Source of the DNA: Solimonas sp. SE-A11
Lineage (GTDB): Bacteria > Pseudomonadota > Gammaproteobacteria > Nevskiales > Nevskiaceae
Length of the DNA stretch: 64,000 nucleotides
Reading direction: 5' to 3'
NCBI RefSeq assembly: GCF_030345715.1
Contig: NZ_JAUASX010000001.1
Location: 186,001-250,000 of the forward strand
This document shows, piece by piece, positions 6,828-15,769 of the stretch. Position 1 is the first letter of the stretch. Every line of letters starts with the position of its first letter. The notes under the pieces were generated by a model, which saw only the letters and a list, made by a program, of their open reading frames with translations, was not told where the DNA came from and did no database searches. The translations under genes were made by a program, and so were the position numbers.

Positions 6828-9356
6828 ATGCTCCATAAAAAGAGCGCAATGGGCGCGGCTGCCCTGCTGGCTGTCATCCCGGTGACCGTTACGAGCTCCC
6901 CCGCTCTGGCGCAGGACACGTCGCTCGACGACATCCTGGAGTCCCTCGATGCGCCGTCGTCGGAGCCTGCATCGCAGCCCGCCGGCAACGCAGCCGCGCC
7001 CGCCCCGGCGAGTTCGTCGGCCGATGCTCCGCCGGCCAGCGCCGACACACCCGCAGCAACAGCGCCCCCATCGCCCGCCGAAGTCGCTCCCGAGGTACTG
7101 GACACCATTCCAGTGCAGGCCAAGGATGCCGCTGCTGAGCCCACGCTTCGCGACAAGCGGCAGGGCCCGGCGCAGATCGAGGAGATCGTGGTCACCGCCA
7201 CCAAGCGCGAGCAGTCGATCCGCGAGATCCCGGCCTCCATCTCGGCCTTCTCCGGTGAGAAGCTGGAGAACTCCGGCAGCCTGGACCTCAACGACTTCAT
7301 CCGCGAGTCGCCGGGCGTCACGGTGGCCCAGGGTGCGCCGGGCTTCTCGCGCATGACCTTCCGCGGCATCTCCACCGACACGCTGCCTTCGGCGGGCAAT
7401 GCGCAGCCGGTGGGTATCTTCATCGGCGACACGCCCTTCACCGATCCCTATATCGCCAACATCGTGCCGGACCTGAGTGCCTTCGACCTCGCCGGCGTGC
7501 AGGTCCTGAAGGGGCCGCAGGGCACGCTGTTCGGCGGCGCGGCACTGTCCGGTGCCATCCGCTACGAGTTGCAGGAACCGGTGCTCGATACCTGGCAGCT
7601 GCGCGGCTTCTCCCAGTACACCGGTCCCGATCACGGCAGCACGGCCTTCACGCATGGCCTGTCGGTCAATACGCCGGTCGGCGACGAGGCAGCGCTGCGC
7701 CTGGCCTACATCCGCCGCGAGTACCCGGGCATCACCGACGATCTGCGTAGCGGCAAGCGTGACGTCGCGGAATCCTCCGGTGACCAGGTCCGCGCGCAGG
7801 CCCTGTGGAAGCCCGGCGACTGGAAGATCAAGTTCACCCACATCACCCAGACCTTCGAGGGCGACAACCAGCTCAACGAAGTACGCTTTGCGGATGGCCC
7901 CCGTGCCACCGACCAGTCGGTGCTACCGGCGCCCTCGAAGCACGAATTTGGCATGAACAGCCTGGAAGTCGCCTACGACTTCGATTCCATGCGCCTGGTT
8001 TCCCTGACGTCGCACGTCCACCGCGACGCGAATTTCAGCCGCGACATCACCTATGCGCTGGCCGGGAATCCGCCGCCGGGCTATCCGGCGATCGCGGGCG
8101 TGCTGACCCAGGTCGTCGACGATTCCAAGAGCCTGTCGCAGGAGCTGCGGCTGCAGTCCAACGACAGCGGCCCTTTCGACTGGCTGGTAGGCGCGTACTT
8201 CTTCGACTACGACCTATTCTTCAACATCCTGATCGACACGCCGTTGAACCGCAGCCTGCTGGGGCCTGGAAGCCCGCTAGGCAACAATCCCCTGCTCCAG
8301 CCCTTGCTCGATCTGCTGGGCCTGCCCAGCCTGGGGGCGGCCACCTCGCTGCTCGATGGAACCTCGGACGCCAAATCGCAGGAGCGCGCGATCTTCGCGG
8401 ACGTCTCCTACGATTTCGAGAACGGCCTGACCCTGTCGGCCGGCGGACGCTTCTACGAGACCGAGGTGACCGGCGGCTTCGTCGGCTACGGCCTGCTGGT
8501 CTCGGGCAACCAGAACCAGGGCCTGGGATCGGATTCGAGGAGCACGCTGAAGGAGCGGGGCTTCAATCCCAAGCTCTCGGCTACCTATCGCTTCACCGAC
8601 GACGTCTCGCTCTACGCCACGGCGGCCAAGGGCTTCCGCTTCGGCGGCCTGCAGAGTCTGCCCTCGACCCCCGCCAACGGCGTGCCGCCGACCTACAAGT
8701 CGGACACCTTGTGGAACTACGAACTGGGCCTGCGAACGGAATGGCTGGACAACACCCTGCAGGCCGACCTGACGCTGTTTTACATCGACTACAAGGACCC
8801 GATCATCACCCAGACCACGGAGACCATTCCGCTGGCCTACAACACCAACGTGTCGGCGGCGGTGAGCCGTGGACTCGAGGCCAACCTGCTGTGGAATACG
8901 CCGATCCCCGGCGTCACCTGGTCGGTCTCCGGCGCGATGACCGATGCGCACATCACCGAGGAATTCACGGCCTCCAACGGTGACACGGTGTATCCGGGCC
9001 AGGAGATGCCGGGCGCCGCGAAGTACCAGTACAGCACCTCCCTGCAGTCGCTGCTGCCGCTGGGCCGGGTACTGCTGGCACCCAGCGTGGGCTACACCTA
9101 CATCGGCAAGGGCTACAGCAACCTGACGCACGACGTGGAGATCAACGACTACGGCAGCCTGAACGCCGGCCTGCTGATCGCCACCGAAGGCGTCGTCGGC
9201 AATCCGAAGCTCGCCATCAACATGACCAACATCCTGGACGAGGCTGGGGTTGTGGCCGGCGGCGCCGGCAAGACCCTGCTGACGCAGCAGACCTACGAGC
9301 AGTACCTGCTCAGCCCACCGCGCACGCTGACCGCGCGCTTCTCCTTCGAGTTCTGA
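6828..9356 (+). CDS. TonB-dependent outer membrane receptor (1)
   Basis: This 842-residue receptor has a signal peptide cleaved near ALA-Q (28/29). A disordered Ala/Pro-rich periplasmic extension follows, with two short motifs: DDILESLD at 34-41 and EVLDTIP at 89-95. The TonB box IEEIVVTATKR is at 117-127, followed by a plug (SPGV, FRGI, GPQGTLFGGAALSGAIRY) and a 22-strand-type barrel that ends in an aromatic residue (FSFEF). The closing PRTLTARFSFEF is typical of the iron-complex/FecA-like class that also takes up carbohydrates and hydrophobic compounds. SD GAGGAGA precedes the ATG. It leads an operon with an acyl-CoA ligase, an SDR and a carboxylesterase, so I infer a carbon source rather than a siderophore. 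Confidence 0.95.
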   Translation: MLHKKSAMGAAALLAVIPVTVTSSPALAQDTSLDDILESLDAPSSEPASQPAGNAAAPAPASSSADAPPASADTPAATAPPSPAEVAPEVLDTIPVQAKDAAAEPTLRDKRQGPAQIEEIVVTATKREQSIREIPASISAFSGEKLENSGSLDLNDFIRESPGVTVAQGAPGFSRMTFRGISTDTLPSAGNAQPVGIFIGDTPFTDPYIANIVPDLSAFDLAGVQVLKGPQGTLFGGAALSGAIRYELQEPVLDTWQLRGFSQYTGPDHGSTAFTHGLSVNTPVGDEAALRLAYIRREYPGITDDLRSGKRDVAESSGDQVRAQALWKPGDWKIKFTHITQTFEGDNQLNEVRFADGPRATDQSVLPAPSKHEFGMNSLEVAYDFDSMRLVSLTSHVHRDANFSRDITYALAGNPPPGYPAIAGVLTQVVDDSKSLSQELRLQSNDSGPFDWLVGAYFFDYDLFFNILIDTPLNRSLLGPGSPLGNNPLLQPLLDLLGLPSLGAATSLLDGTSDAKSQERAIFADVSYDFENGLTLSAGGRFYETEVTGGFVGYGLLVSGNQNQGLGSDSRSTLKERGFNPKLSATYRFTDDVSLYATAAKGFRFGGLQSLPSTPANGVPPTYKSDTLWNYELGLRTEWLDNTLQADLTLFYIDYKDPIITQTTETIPLAYNTNVSAAVSRGLEANLLWNTPIPGVTWSVSGAMTDAHITEEFTASNGDTVYPGQEMPGAAKYQYSTSLQSLLPLGRVLLAPSVGYTYIGKGYSNLTHDVEINDYGSLNAGLLIATEGVVGNPKLAINMTNILDEAGVVAGGAGKTLLTQQTYEQYLLSPPRTLTARFSFEF

Positions 9357-9357
9357 C

Positions 9358-10842
9358 ATGGCGATGATCCCTGCCACCGAAGCATTGCAGCGTTGGGCCC
9401 AGGCCGATGCACGGCACCCGGCGCTGACCGTCGATGGCCAGACGCTGACGCGCGGCGAACTGGAGCGGCGCAGCAACCGCCTCGCCCGCGAATTCCAGCG
9501 CCGTGGCGTGGCCGAGGGCAGCTTCGTGACCATCGCGCTTCCCAACGGCATCTTCTTCATGGAGAGTGCCCTGGCGGCGCTGAAGCTGGGCGCCACGCCG
9601 CAGCCGGTCTCCAGCCGCCTGCCGCGGGCGGAGCTCGCCGCCATCGTTGCGCTGGCCTCACCCTCGCTGGTCGTGGGAGCGGAGGCGGCGGATTTCCCGG
9701 GTGTGTCGGTCATGGCCGCCGGCTTCCAGGTGTCGCCGGAGCTATCCGATGAACCCCTGCCGGTGAAGACGGCGAAGCACTGGAAGGCCCCGACCTCGGG
9801 CGGCAGCACCGGCCGCCCCAAGCTGATCGTCGCCGGCAGCGCCGCGGAGATCGACGAGAACGCTGCGGCCTATGCCATGCCGCTGATGCTGCCGCGCGAG
9901 GGGGCGGTGCTGATCCCCGGGCCGCTCTACCACAACGCGCCGTTCACCACGGCGGTGCAGGCCCTGCTGCGCGGCAACCACGTCATCGTCATGCGCCGCT
10001 TCGATCCCGCCCAGACCCTGGAGCTGATCGAGCGGCACGGCGTCGGCTCCGTGCTGATGGTGCCGACGATGATGTCGCGCATCTGGAAGCTGCCGGAGTC
10101 TGAGCGCAGCCGCCATGACCTTTCCTCGCTGCGCGTGGCCTACCACATGGCCTCGCATTGCCCGGAGTGGCTCAAGGCCGCCTGGATCGACTGGCTCGGT
10201 GCCGAGCGCATCTTCGAGCTCTACGGTGGCACCGAGATGCAGGCACTCACCGTGATACGCGGCGACGAATGGCTGCAGCACCGCGGCTCGGTCGGTCGCT
10301 GCGTGCTCGGCCAGATCCGGATCGTGGGCGAGGACGGTCGGGAGCTGCCCGCTGGCGAGACTGGCGAGATTCAGGTGCGCGAAGCCGCGGGCGCCCCGCC
10401 CAGCTACTTCTATCTCGGCGCCGAATCCAAGCGCGTCGATGGCTGGGACAGCCTCGGCGATATCGGCCGCTTCGATGCCGACGGCTACCTGTACCTGGCG
10501 GACCGGCGCACCGACCTGATCCTGCGTGGCGGTGCCAACATCTACCCGGCCGAAGTCGAGGCCGCCATCGACGAGCATCCCGCAGTGCATTCGAGCGCCG
10601 CCATTGGCCTGCCCGACGAGGACCTGGGCCAGCGCGTGCATGCCATCGTCCATGCGCACACGCCGGTGACGGCCGAAGAACTGTTGGCGTATCTCGCCTC
10701 GCGCCTGGTCAGCTACAAGATCCCGGCTTCGTTCGAATTCCTGGCCGAGCCGCTGCGCGGCGACGACGGCAAGGTCCGCCGCTCCGCGCTGCGTGATGCG
10801 CGCATGGCAATCACAGAATCAACAAAGGTCATTGGAACGTGA
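9358..10842 (+). CDS. Acyl-CoA synthetase (AMP-dependent, class I adenylate-forming)
   Basis: This 494-residue adenylate-forming ligase shows motif A3 TSGGSTGRPK (146-155), A5 ELYGGTE, the A7/A8 region LGDIGRFDADGYLYLADRRTD followed by LILRGGANIYPAEVE, and a C-terminal catalytic lysine in DDGKVRRSA (about K472). It should activate a carboxylic acid with ATP and CoA. The sequence type resembles ligases for bulky or alicyclic acids (bile-acid or steroid side-chain type) as much as fatty-acid ligases, but substrate cannot be read from sequence. It starts one base after the receptor stop codon and overlaps the next gene by four bases, so it is part of a tightly coupled operon. Confidence 0.92.
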   Translation: MAMIPATEALQRWAQADARHPALTVDGQTLTRGELERRSNRLAREFQRRGVAEGSFVTIALPNGIFFMESALAALKLGATPQPVSSRLPRAELAAIVALASPSLVVGAEAADFPGVSVMAAGFQVSPELSDEPLPVKTAKHWKAPTSGGSTGRPKLIVAGSAAEIDENAAAYAMPLMLPREGAVLIPGPLYHNAPFTTAVQALLRGNHVIVMRRFDPAQTLELIERHGVGSVLMVPTMMSRIWKLPESERSRHDLSSLRVAYHMASHCPEWLKAAWIDWLGAERIFELYGGTEMQALTVIRGDEWLQHRGSVGRCVLGQIRIVGEDGRELPAGETGEIQVREAAGAPPSYFYLGAESKRVDGWDSLGDIGRFDADGYLYLADRRTDLILRGGANIYPAEVEAAIDEHPAVHSSAAIGLPDEDLGQRVHAIVHAHTPVTAEELLAYLASRLVSYKIPASFEFLAEPLRGDDGKVRRSALRDARMAITESTKVIGT

Positions 10843-11666
10843 AGAAGCTTGAAGGAAAGGTTGCCCTCATCACCGGCTCGGGTCGTGGCATCGGCCGGGC
10901 TGCGGCACTGAAACTCGCTGCGGAGGGCGCGCGCATCGTGGTGAACGATCTCGACGAAGGCCCCGCCAACGAGGTGGTCGAGGAGATTCGCAGTCTGGGT
11001 GGCCAAGCCGTGGCCTGCGCAGGCAGCGTGACGGATGCGTCCTTCGCCGAGCGCTTCGTCAATACGGCGCTGGAGTCCTTCCAGGGACTGGACATCATCG
11101 TCAACAACGCCGGCTACACCTGGGACAATGTCATCCAGAAGATGAGCGACGAGCAGTGGGAGGCGATCATCGCCTGTCACCTGACCGCGCCCTTCCGCAT
11201 CCTGCGTGCAGCCCAGCCGGTCATCAAGAAGCTCAACACCCAGGACCGCGAGGCCGGACGCCACGTGGTGCGCAAGGTGGTCAACATCTCCTCGGTGGCC
11301 GGCCTGTTCGGCAATGCCGGGCAGATCAGCTATGCCGCCGGCAAGGCTGGCATCGTCGGCATGACCATGACGCTGGCCAAGGAATGGGGGCGCCTAGACA
11401 CCACGGTGAACTGCGTCGCCTTCGGCTTCATCGAAACGCGCCTGACCGTTGCCGCAGGCTCCGGCACCACCGCCAACATCGATGGCCGCGAGATCAAGGT
11501 GGGCATCAACCCCGGCCTCAAGGAATCGATGGAGCGCAGCATCCCGCTGGGGCGAGTGGGCACGCCGGAAGATGCGGCCGGCGCGATCTATCTTTTCTGC
11601 CTGCCGGAGTCGGACTACGTCAGCGGGCAGACCTTGCTGTGCAGCGGCGGCGTGACTGGCATCTGA
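10839..11666 (+). CDS. SDR family NAD(P)-dependent oxidoreductase
   Basis: This 275-residue classical short-chain dehydrogenase has the cofactor motif TGSGRGIG (12-19), NNAG (89-92), and the catalytic Ser152, Tyr165 and Lys169 in SYAAGKAG. Asp37/Asp39 after the second strand (VVNDLDE) suggests NAD(H) preference. It begins with GTG at 10839, overlapping the TGA of the ligase gene as GTGA, so translation is coupled. It resembles the 3-hydroxyacyl-CoA dehydrogenase/multifunctional-enzyme-2 type of SDR, which would follow a CoA ligase in a beta-oxidation-like route. That role is inference from context. Confidence 0.92.
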   Translation: MKKLEGKVALITGSGRGIGRAAALKLAAEGARIVVNDLDEGPANEVVEEIRSLGGQAVACAGSVTDASFAERFVNTALESFQGLDIIVNNAGYTWDNVIQKMSDEQWEAIIACHLTAPFRILRAAQPVIKKLNTQDREAGRHVVRKVVNISSVAGLFGNAGQISYAAGKAGIVGMTMTLAKEWGRLDTTVNCVAFGFIETRLTVAAGSGTTANIDGREIKVGINPGLKESMERSIPLGRVGTPEDAAGAIYLFCLPESDYVSGQTLLCSGGVTGI

Positions 11667-11680
11667 AGGACGAAGGCTCC

Positions 11681-13195
11681 ATGGAGCAGGCAACAATGAC
11701 AATGAAAACGGTGGAGCGCGTCACCCGGCTCGGACGGGTGCGGGGCATCGAGCGCCTTGGCGTGGAAACCTACCGGGGTCTGCGCTACGCCGAGCCCGCG
11801 CAGCGTTTCCGGTCGTCCGTGCTGGCCACCTCGCCGTGGCAGGGTACCTACGACGCCACCAGCTTCAAGGCGATGGCGATGCAGCCCGAGATTGTCCCGG
11901 AGCTGTACGGCCCCGTGCCGGAGGCGGCATATTCCGAGGACTGCCTGCTGCTCAATATCCATGCGCCGCAGGCGCCCGCCGACGGACCGCGACCGGTGAT
12001 CTTCTTCATCCACGGTGGCAGTTTCACCGGCGGCAGCGGCCATTGCTATGACGGCAGCGCGCTAGCGCGTGGCGCCGAGGCGGTGGTGGTGTGCATCAAC
12101 TACCGCCTCGGCCTCTTCGCGGCGCTAGACCTCGACTGGCTCGGCACTGATCGCGACGGCCAGGGCCAACTGTGGCTCGGCGACCAGATCACTGCCCTGC
12201 AGTGGGTGCGCGACAACATCGCTGACTACGGTGGCGATCCCGGCCGGGTCACCATCATCGGCGAATCGGCCGGCGCCGTTTCCGTCGCAGCACTCTGCGC
12301 CGCCCCGGCCGCCAAGGGACTGGTGCACCGCGCCGTCGCCTGCAGCACCGGCTACATGGTCCCCGAGCCCTCCAGAGACGTGGTCGGTGTGATGGCCAAG
12401 GCGCGTCGCAAGACGCGTAAAGAGACCGTCGCCTACCTGAAGGCGGCCCCCTCCCAGGAGTTGATCGCCTACCAGAGGCGCGGCAAGCAGCTCTCCCCAG
12501 TACCGGTTTCCGGCACCACGCTGCTGCCGGGACAAATGAATGAATTGATCCAGGCTCGCGGCCCTGAGGCCGTGCCCCTGATCGCAGGCTACGCCACCCA
12601 TGAGGGCGTGTCGCTGGAGCTCATGGTCAAGGCCGCCACCGGCCTGCCGGGCTTCGTCATCAGCATCATCGGCCACCTGGCCTCGCGCGGCATCGCCATG
12701 CACGCGGCCAAGGGCAAGGCCAACGTCAAGGATTACCTGCGCCGCCTGAAGAAGGCCACCGGCCACATCGGCTTCGGCAGCGCCTTCAACGACCTGGTCT
12801 GGACCGACGGGTTCCGCCGCGGCGCCGTCGACTATGCGGAAGCGACGACCAAGGCCGGCAGCCGCGCCTGGGTCTACGCCATGGACATCCCGATGCGCTT
12901 TGCCGGGCAGTCCATCCCATCCAGCCATGGCATCGATCTGGCGCTGACGTTCAACGTCAGCGACGATCCCGGACATACCGTCCCGAGGTTCATCGACCAT
13001 CCGAAGGCGGCCGAGATCGAGCGCCGCTGGGTGTCCATGCTGGGCCACTTCGCCCGTCACGGCGAGCCGGGAACATCGCTGGGCCAATGGCCGTCCTATG
13101 AGCCGGTGCAGCGCGCGTCGATGTGGGTGACCGCTGACGGATGCCGCGTGGAACGCGATGCCGAGGCACTGTTTCGCCAGCAGGTCTGGAAGTAG
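11681..13195 (+). CDS. Type B carboxylesterase/lipase
   Basis: This 504-residue alpha/beta hydrolase of the carboxylesterase type B family has the oxyanion-hole motif FFIHGGSF (108-115) and the nucleophile elbow GESAGA with Ser196. NYRLGLFAALD, the WVRDNIADYGGDPGRVTI block and the C-terminal SHGIDLALTF segment (likely catalytic His) are also typical. There is no signal peptide, so a cytoplasmic esterase is likely. The ATG at 11681 has AAGGA about 11 bases upstream; ATG 11696 (after GGAG) is a possible alternative start. It closes the receptor/ligase/SDR operon and would release the acid that the ligase activates. Confidence 0.9.
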   Translation: MEQATMTMKTVERVTRLGRVRGIERLGVETYRGLRYAEPAQRFRSSVLATSPWQGTYDATSFKAMAMQPEIVPELYGPVPEAAYSEDCLLLNIHAPQAPADGPRPVIFFIHGGSFTGGSGHCYDGSALARGAEAVVVCINYRLGLFAALDLDWLGTDRDGQGQLWLGDQITALQWVRDNIADYGGDPGRVTIIGESAGAVSVAALCAAPAAKGLVHRAVACSTGYMVPEPSRDVVGVMAKARRKTRKETVAYLKAAPSQELIAYQRRGKQLSPVPVSGTTLLPGQMNELIQARGPEAVPLIAGYATHEGVSLELMVKAATGLPGFVISIIGHLASRGIAMHAAKGKANVKDYLRRLKKATGHIGFGSAFNDLVWTDGFRRGAVDYAEATTKAGSRAWVYAMDIPMRFAGQSIPSSHGIDLALTFNVSDDPGHTVPRFIDHPKAAEIERRWVSMLGHFARHGEPGTSLGQWPSYEPVQRASMWVTADGCRVERDAEALFRQQVWK

Positions 13196-13250
13196 CAGTA
13201 GGTCCGCCACTGCTCTGGATAGAGCGGGGCGGTATCTGGAGGAGACGTGC

Positions 13251-13337
13251 ATGAAGTCCAAGCGAAGCCCTGCGCCGGCCTGCGACGCAATGCCTGAATC
13301 ACATCATCCGGTGACGGCCGATGTCGCTGCTCTCTAA
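13251..13337 (+). CDS. Short ORF with strong ribosome binding site upstream of luxR
   Basis: This open frame encodes 28 residues and starts at an ATG preceded by GGAGGAG eight bases upstream, the best Shine-Dalgarno site in the neighbourhood. It ends with TAA at 13335, overlapping the LuxR start by 17 bp in a different frame. It could be a leader peptide that couples translation to luxR, which itself has no good SD. It could also be the original 5' end of luxR displaced by a frameshift. No homology is recognised. Confidence 0.35.
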   Translation: MKSKRSPAPACDAMPESHHPVTADVAAL

Positions 13338-14004
13338 CGACTGGGGTGTGGCGGAGCCGGCAACGGCCCATGGGCTTTTCAGCGCTGTGCCCGAGGCCCT
13401 CCATTCACCGGCGGTGCGATCATGGGTGGTACCCCTGGTCCGTCGGAATGCCAGCGGCGAACTGGCGGACGTGTTCAAGGCCTTCCTGGAGAGCTCCCCG
13501 GAGGCCCTGGTGTTCTTCGACCGGCTGGGTACCCCGTTGTGGTCGAACCGGCGCGGCGAGGCGCAGCGCCTGCGCTGGAATCGTGGACTGGGCCCGGAGT
13601 CCGCGCAGCTGGCGCTGCCACAGGCCCTGTTTGCGGCACTGGAGTCCGGGCCTGGGCCCTTCTCGCTGAAGCATCCCGCGCGGCCCGGCTTCTCGGCCGA
13701 CCTGATGCCGATGCCGGACGGCGGCTACGTGCTGCTGCTGCGCGACACGCGTGCCGAGGGCGAGACCACCCACTATTCGGCCGAGGCCCTGGCGATCCTG
13801 CGCAAGCTGACATCGTCGGAGCAGCGTGTTGCCCGGCTCGCGGCCGAGGGCCTGCGCAATGCCGATATCGCCAAGCGGCTGTGCCGCTCCAGCCGCACCA
13901 TCGAGAACCAGGTGGCGAGCATCTGCCGCAAGCTGGGTATCTCCAACCGGGTGCAGCTGGCGAGATTGCTGGTGGGTGAGACGTCGCGTCCTGGCGATGC
14001 CTGA
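13321..14004 (+). CDS. LuxR-type transcriptional regulator
   Basis: This 227-residue protein has a C-terminal LuxR/GerE helix-turn-helix (about 160-218: LTSSEQRVARLAAEGLRNAD, then a recognition helix within SSRTIENQVASICRKLG). The middle (about 50-140) is PAS-like: ALVFFDRLGTPLWSNR and a strand-rich stretch ending GYVLLLRDT. No receiver domain or acyl-homoserine-lactone pocket is evident. It follows the carboxylesterase by 125 bp in the same direction and may regulate that operon. The start at 13321 lacks a clear SD and overlaps a short SD-bearing ORF, so the true 5' end is uncertain. Confidence 0.85.
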   Translation: MSLLSNDWGVAEPATAHGLFSAVPEALHSPAVRSWVVPLVRRNASGELADVFKAFLESSPEALVFFDRLGTPLWSNRRGEAQRLRWNRGLGPESAQLALPQALFAALESGPGPFSLKHPARPGFSADLMPMPDGGYVLLLRDTRAEGETTHYSAEALAILRKLTSSEQRVARLAAEGLRNADIAKRLCRSSRTIENQVASICRKLGISNRVQLARLLVGETSRPGDA

Positions 14005-14112
14005 ATGGCATCGCCAGCGGTGGATCACGGGCAGCCATGGAGGGCTGCCCCGGAGTTCAATCAGGTGGCCAACGTCTCGCCATGGATGGCGCCCCGCAGC
14101 AAGCAGGCAAAG

Positions 14113-14146
14113 AAAAAACCCCGCCGGATCACTCCGGCGGGGTTTT
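14113..14146. terminator. Bidirectional intrinsic terminator
   Basis: A 9-bp stem, CCCCGCCGG pairing with CCGGCGGGG around loop ATCACT, is flanked by A-rich DNA on the left and TTTT on the right. It lies between the convergent luxR and ompA genes and can serve both. Confidence 0.88.
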
Positions 14147-14163
14147 GATTTGCCGCAGTTCGC

Positions 14164-15669
14164 TTACTCGAGGACCTTCAGCTCCACGCGACGGTTCTCC
14201 TCACGACCGATCTCCGTATCGTTGGAGTCGATCGGGCGGGTCTCGCCGTAGCCCACCGGGTTCATGCGGCTGCCCGGGATGCCACGGCCGGCCAGGTAGG
14301 TCTTCACCGAATTGGCGCGACGCTCCGACAGGCCCAGGTTGTAGTTGTCCGAACCCACCGAATCGGTATGGCCTTCCAGGTCCACGCGGATGGCCGGGTA
14401 GGCCTTCAGCGTCTCGCCGACCTCGTTGAGGATCAGCTTGGCCGGCTCGGTCAGGCGGTCGGAGTCGAACTCGAACTTCACACCGCGGAGGATGAAGTTC
14501 TTGTCCAGCGCGCAACCGTTGGCGTCCACCGCCTCGCCCGGACGCGGCGTACGGCAATCGCCGGTCAGCGCGCAGCCGTTGGGCAGCACCTTGGCACCCG
14601 GCGGCGTGCGCGGGCACTCGTCGAGGTAGTCGGGGATGCCGTCACCGTCGGAATCCAGCGGGCAGCCATCCGGACCCACCGCCACGCCCTTGGGCGTCGC
14701 CGGGCACTTGTCCATGAAGTCGGGGATGCCGTCGCCATCCGAATCGGTCGCCGGGCAGCCGTCCGGACCCACGATGGTGCCCTTGGGGGTGTTGGGGCAC
14801 TTGTCATAGGCATCCGGGATGCCGTCACCGTCGGAATCGATCGGGCAGCCGTCCGGGCCCACCATCACGCCGCGCGGCGTGTTCGGGCACTTGTCCAGCT
14901 CGTCGGGCACGCCGTCACCGTCGGAATCCGCCGGGCAGCCGGAGGCATTGACCACCGTACCCTTGGGGGTGCCGGGGCACTTGTCCAGGTAATCCGGCAC
15001 GCCGTCGCCGTCGGTATCCACCGGGCAGCCGTCCGAGTACACCGTCACGCCCTTGGGCGTATTGGGGCACTTGTCCAGGCTATCGGGCACGCCATCACCG
15101 TCGGAATCGTTCGGGTCCGCGCCGAACTTGTAACGGAAGCCCAGGCCCACGTCCCAGAGATAGAAGGTCGCGTCCTGCACGATGCCTTCCTGGCTGATGA
15201 AGTCCAGGTTGTAGCGGGCCTGGAAGCGCAGGTCCCACCAGGGCGACATCTGGAACATCGAACCCAGGCCCAGGCCCACGCCGGCCCCGCTGAGCGACTC
15301 GCCCAGGAAGTCGATGCTGTGGGCGTTGACGCTGGCGATGGCGAAGGGACGGATATCGGCCTTGTCGTTGGCGAAGTACTGCAGCAGGTTGGCGCCGAGC
15401 GTCAGGCGCTCGTAGTCCTTCTCCGCCGGCAGGCTGGAGACCGACAGGCTGCTGTAGTTGCCTTCGATTTCGAAACCGGTATAGCGGCCCAGCGCCCGGC
15501 CTACGCTGATCGAGCCGGCGATGCCGCTGTTCATGTCCTGCTTGTCGGCGAACACCCCGCCGATCGAGGGCGACACGTACCAGCGCTGGTCGTACTTGCC
15601 CGCGTCCTGCGCGGAGGCGGCAGCCGCCCATAGCGTCGCGGCCAGGGCGATCCATCTTGTTTTCTTCAT
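14164..15669 (-). CDS. OmpA family protein with thrombospondin type 3 repeats
   Basis: This 501-residue outer membrane protein has a signal peptide (cleavage near ASA-Q, residue 20/21) and an N-terminal beta-barrel-like domain (about 25-190). Six TSP3-type calcium-binding repeats of the form DSDGDGxPD...DKCPxTPKG follow, each with a Cys pair. The C-terminal OmpA peptidoglycan-binding domain has VKFEFDSDRL, GHTDSVGSDNYN and LSERRANSVKTYL. SD GGAGAC precedes the ATG at 15669; a longer reading from 15777 would spoil the signal peptide. It probably links the outer membrane to peptidoglycan, with a Ca-stiffened spacer. Related proteins in Xanthomonadales/Nevskiales have the same architecture. Confidence 0.95.
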   Translation of the reverse strand: MKKTRWIALAATLWAAAASAQDAGKYDQRWYVSPSIGGVFADKQDMNSGIAGSISVGRALGRYTGFEIEGNYSSLSVSSLPAEKDYERLTLGANLLQYFANDKADIRPFAIASVNAHSIDFLGESLSGAGVGLGLGSMFQMSPWWDLRFQARYNLDFISQEGIVQDATFYLWDVGLGFRYKFGADPNDSDGDGVPDSLDKCPNTPKGVTVYSDGCPVDTDGDGVPDYLDKCPGTPKGTVVNASGCPADSDGDGVPDELDKCPNTPRGVMVGPDGCPIDSDGDGIPDAYDKCPNTPKGTIVGPDGCPATDSDGDGIPDFMDKCPATPKGVAVGPDGCPLDSDGDGIPDYLDECPRTPPGAKVLPNGCALTGDCRTPRPGEAVDANGCALDKNFILRGVKFEFDSDRLTEPAKLILNEVGETLKAYPAIRVDLEGHTDSVGSDNYNLGLSERRANSVKTYLAGRGIPGSRMNPVGYGETRPIDSNDTEIGREENRRVELKVLE

Positions 15670-15769
15670 TGCTTGTCTCCGGCGAAGGCTCCGCGTGGAG
15701 CCTCGCTGCGAATCTCGATTGGGTTCGTGGTCATGGGGCGCTGGCGGCGTCCCATGACCATCGAAGCTC

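Noticed and set aside
14600..15120. Periodic DNA repeats that could look like a CRISPR or tandem repeat array
   Set aside because: Fully explained by the six TSP3 repeats in the OmpA coding sequence; no unique spacers.
14368..15633. Plus-strand open frame opposite ompA with internal repeats
   Set aside because: The repeats are the antisense image of the TSP3 repeats; no start signal or family resemblance.
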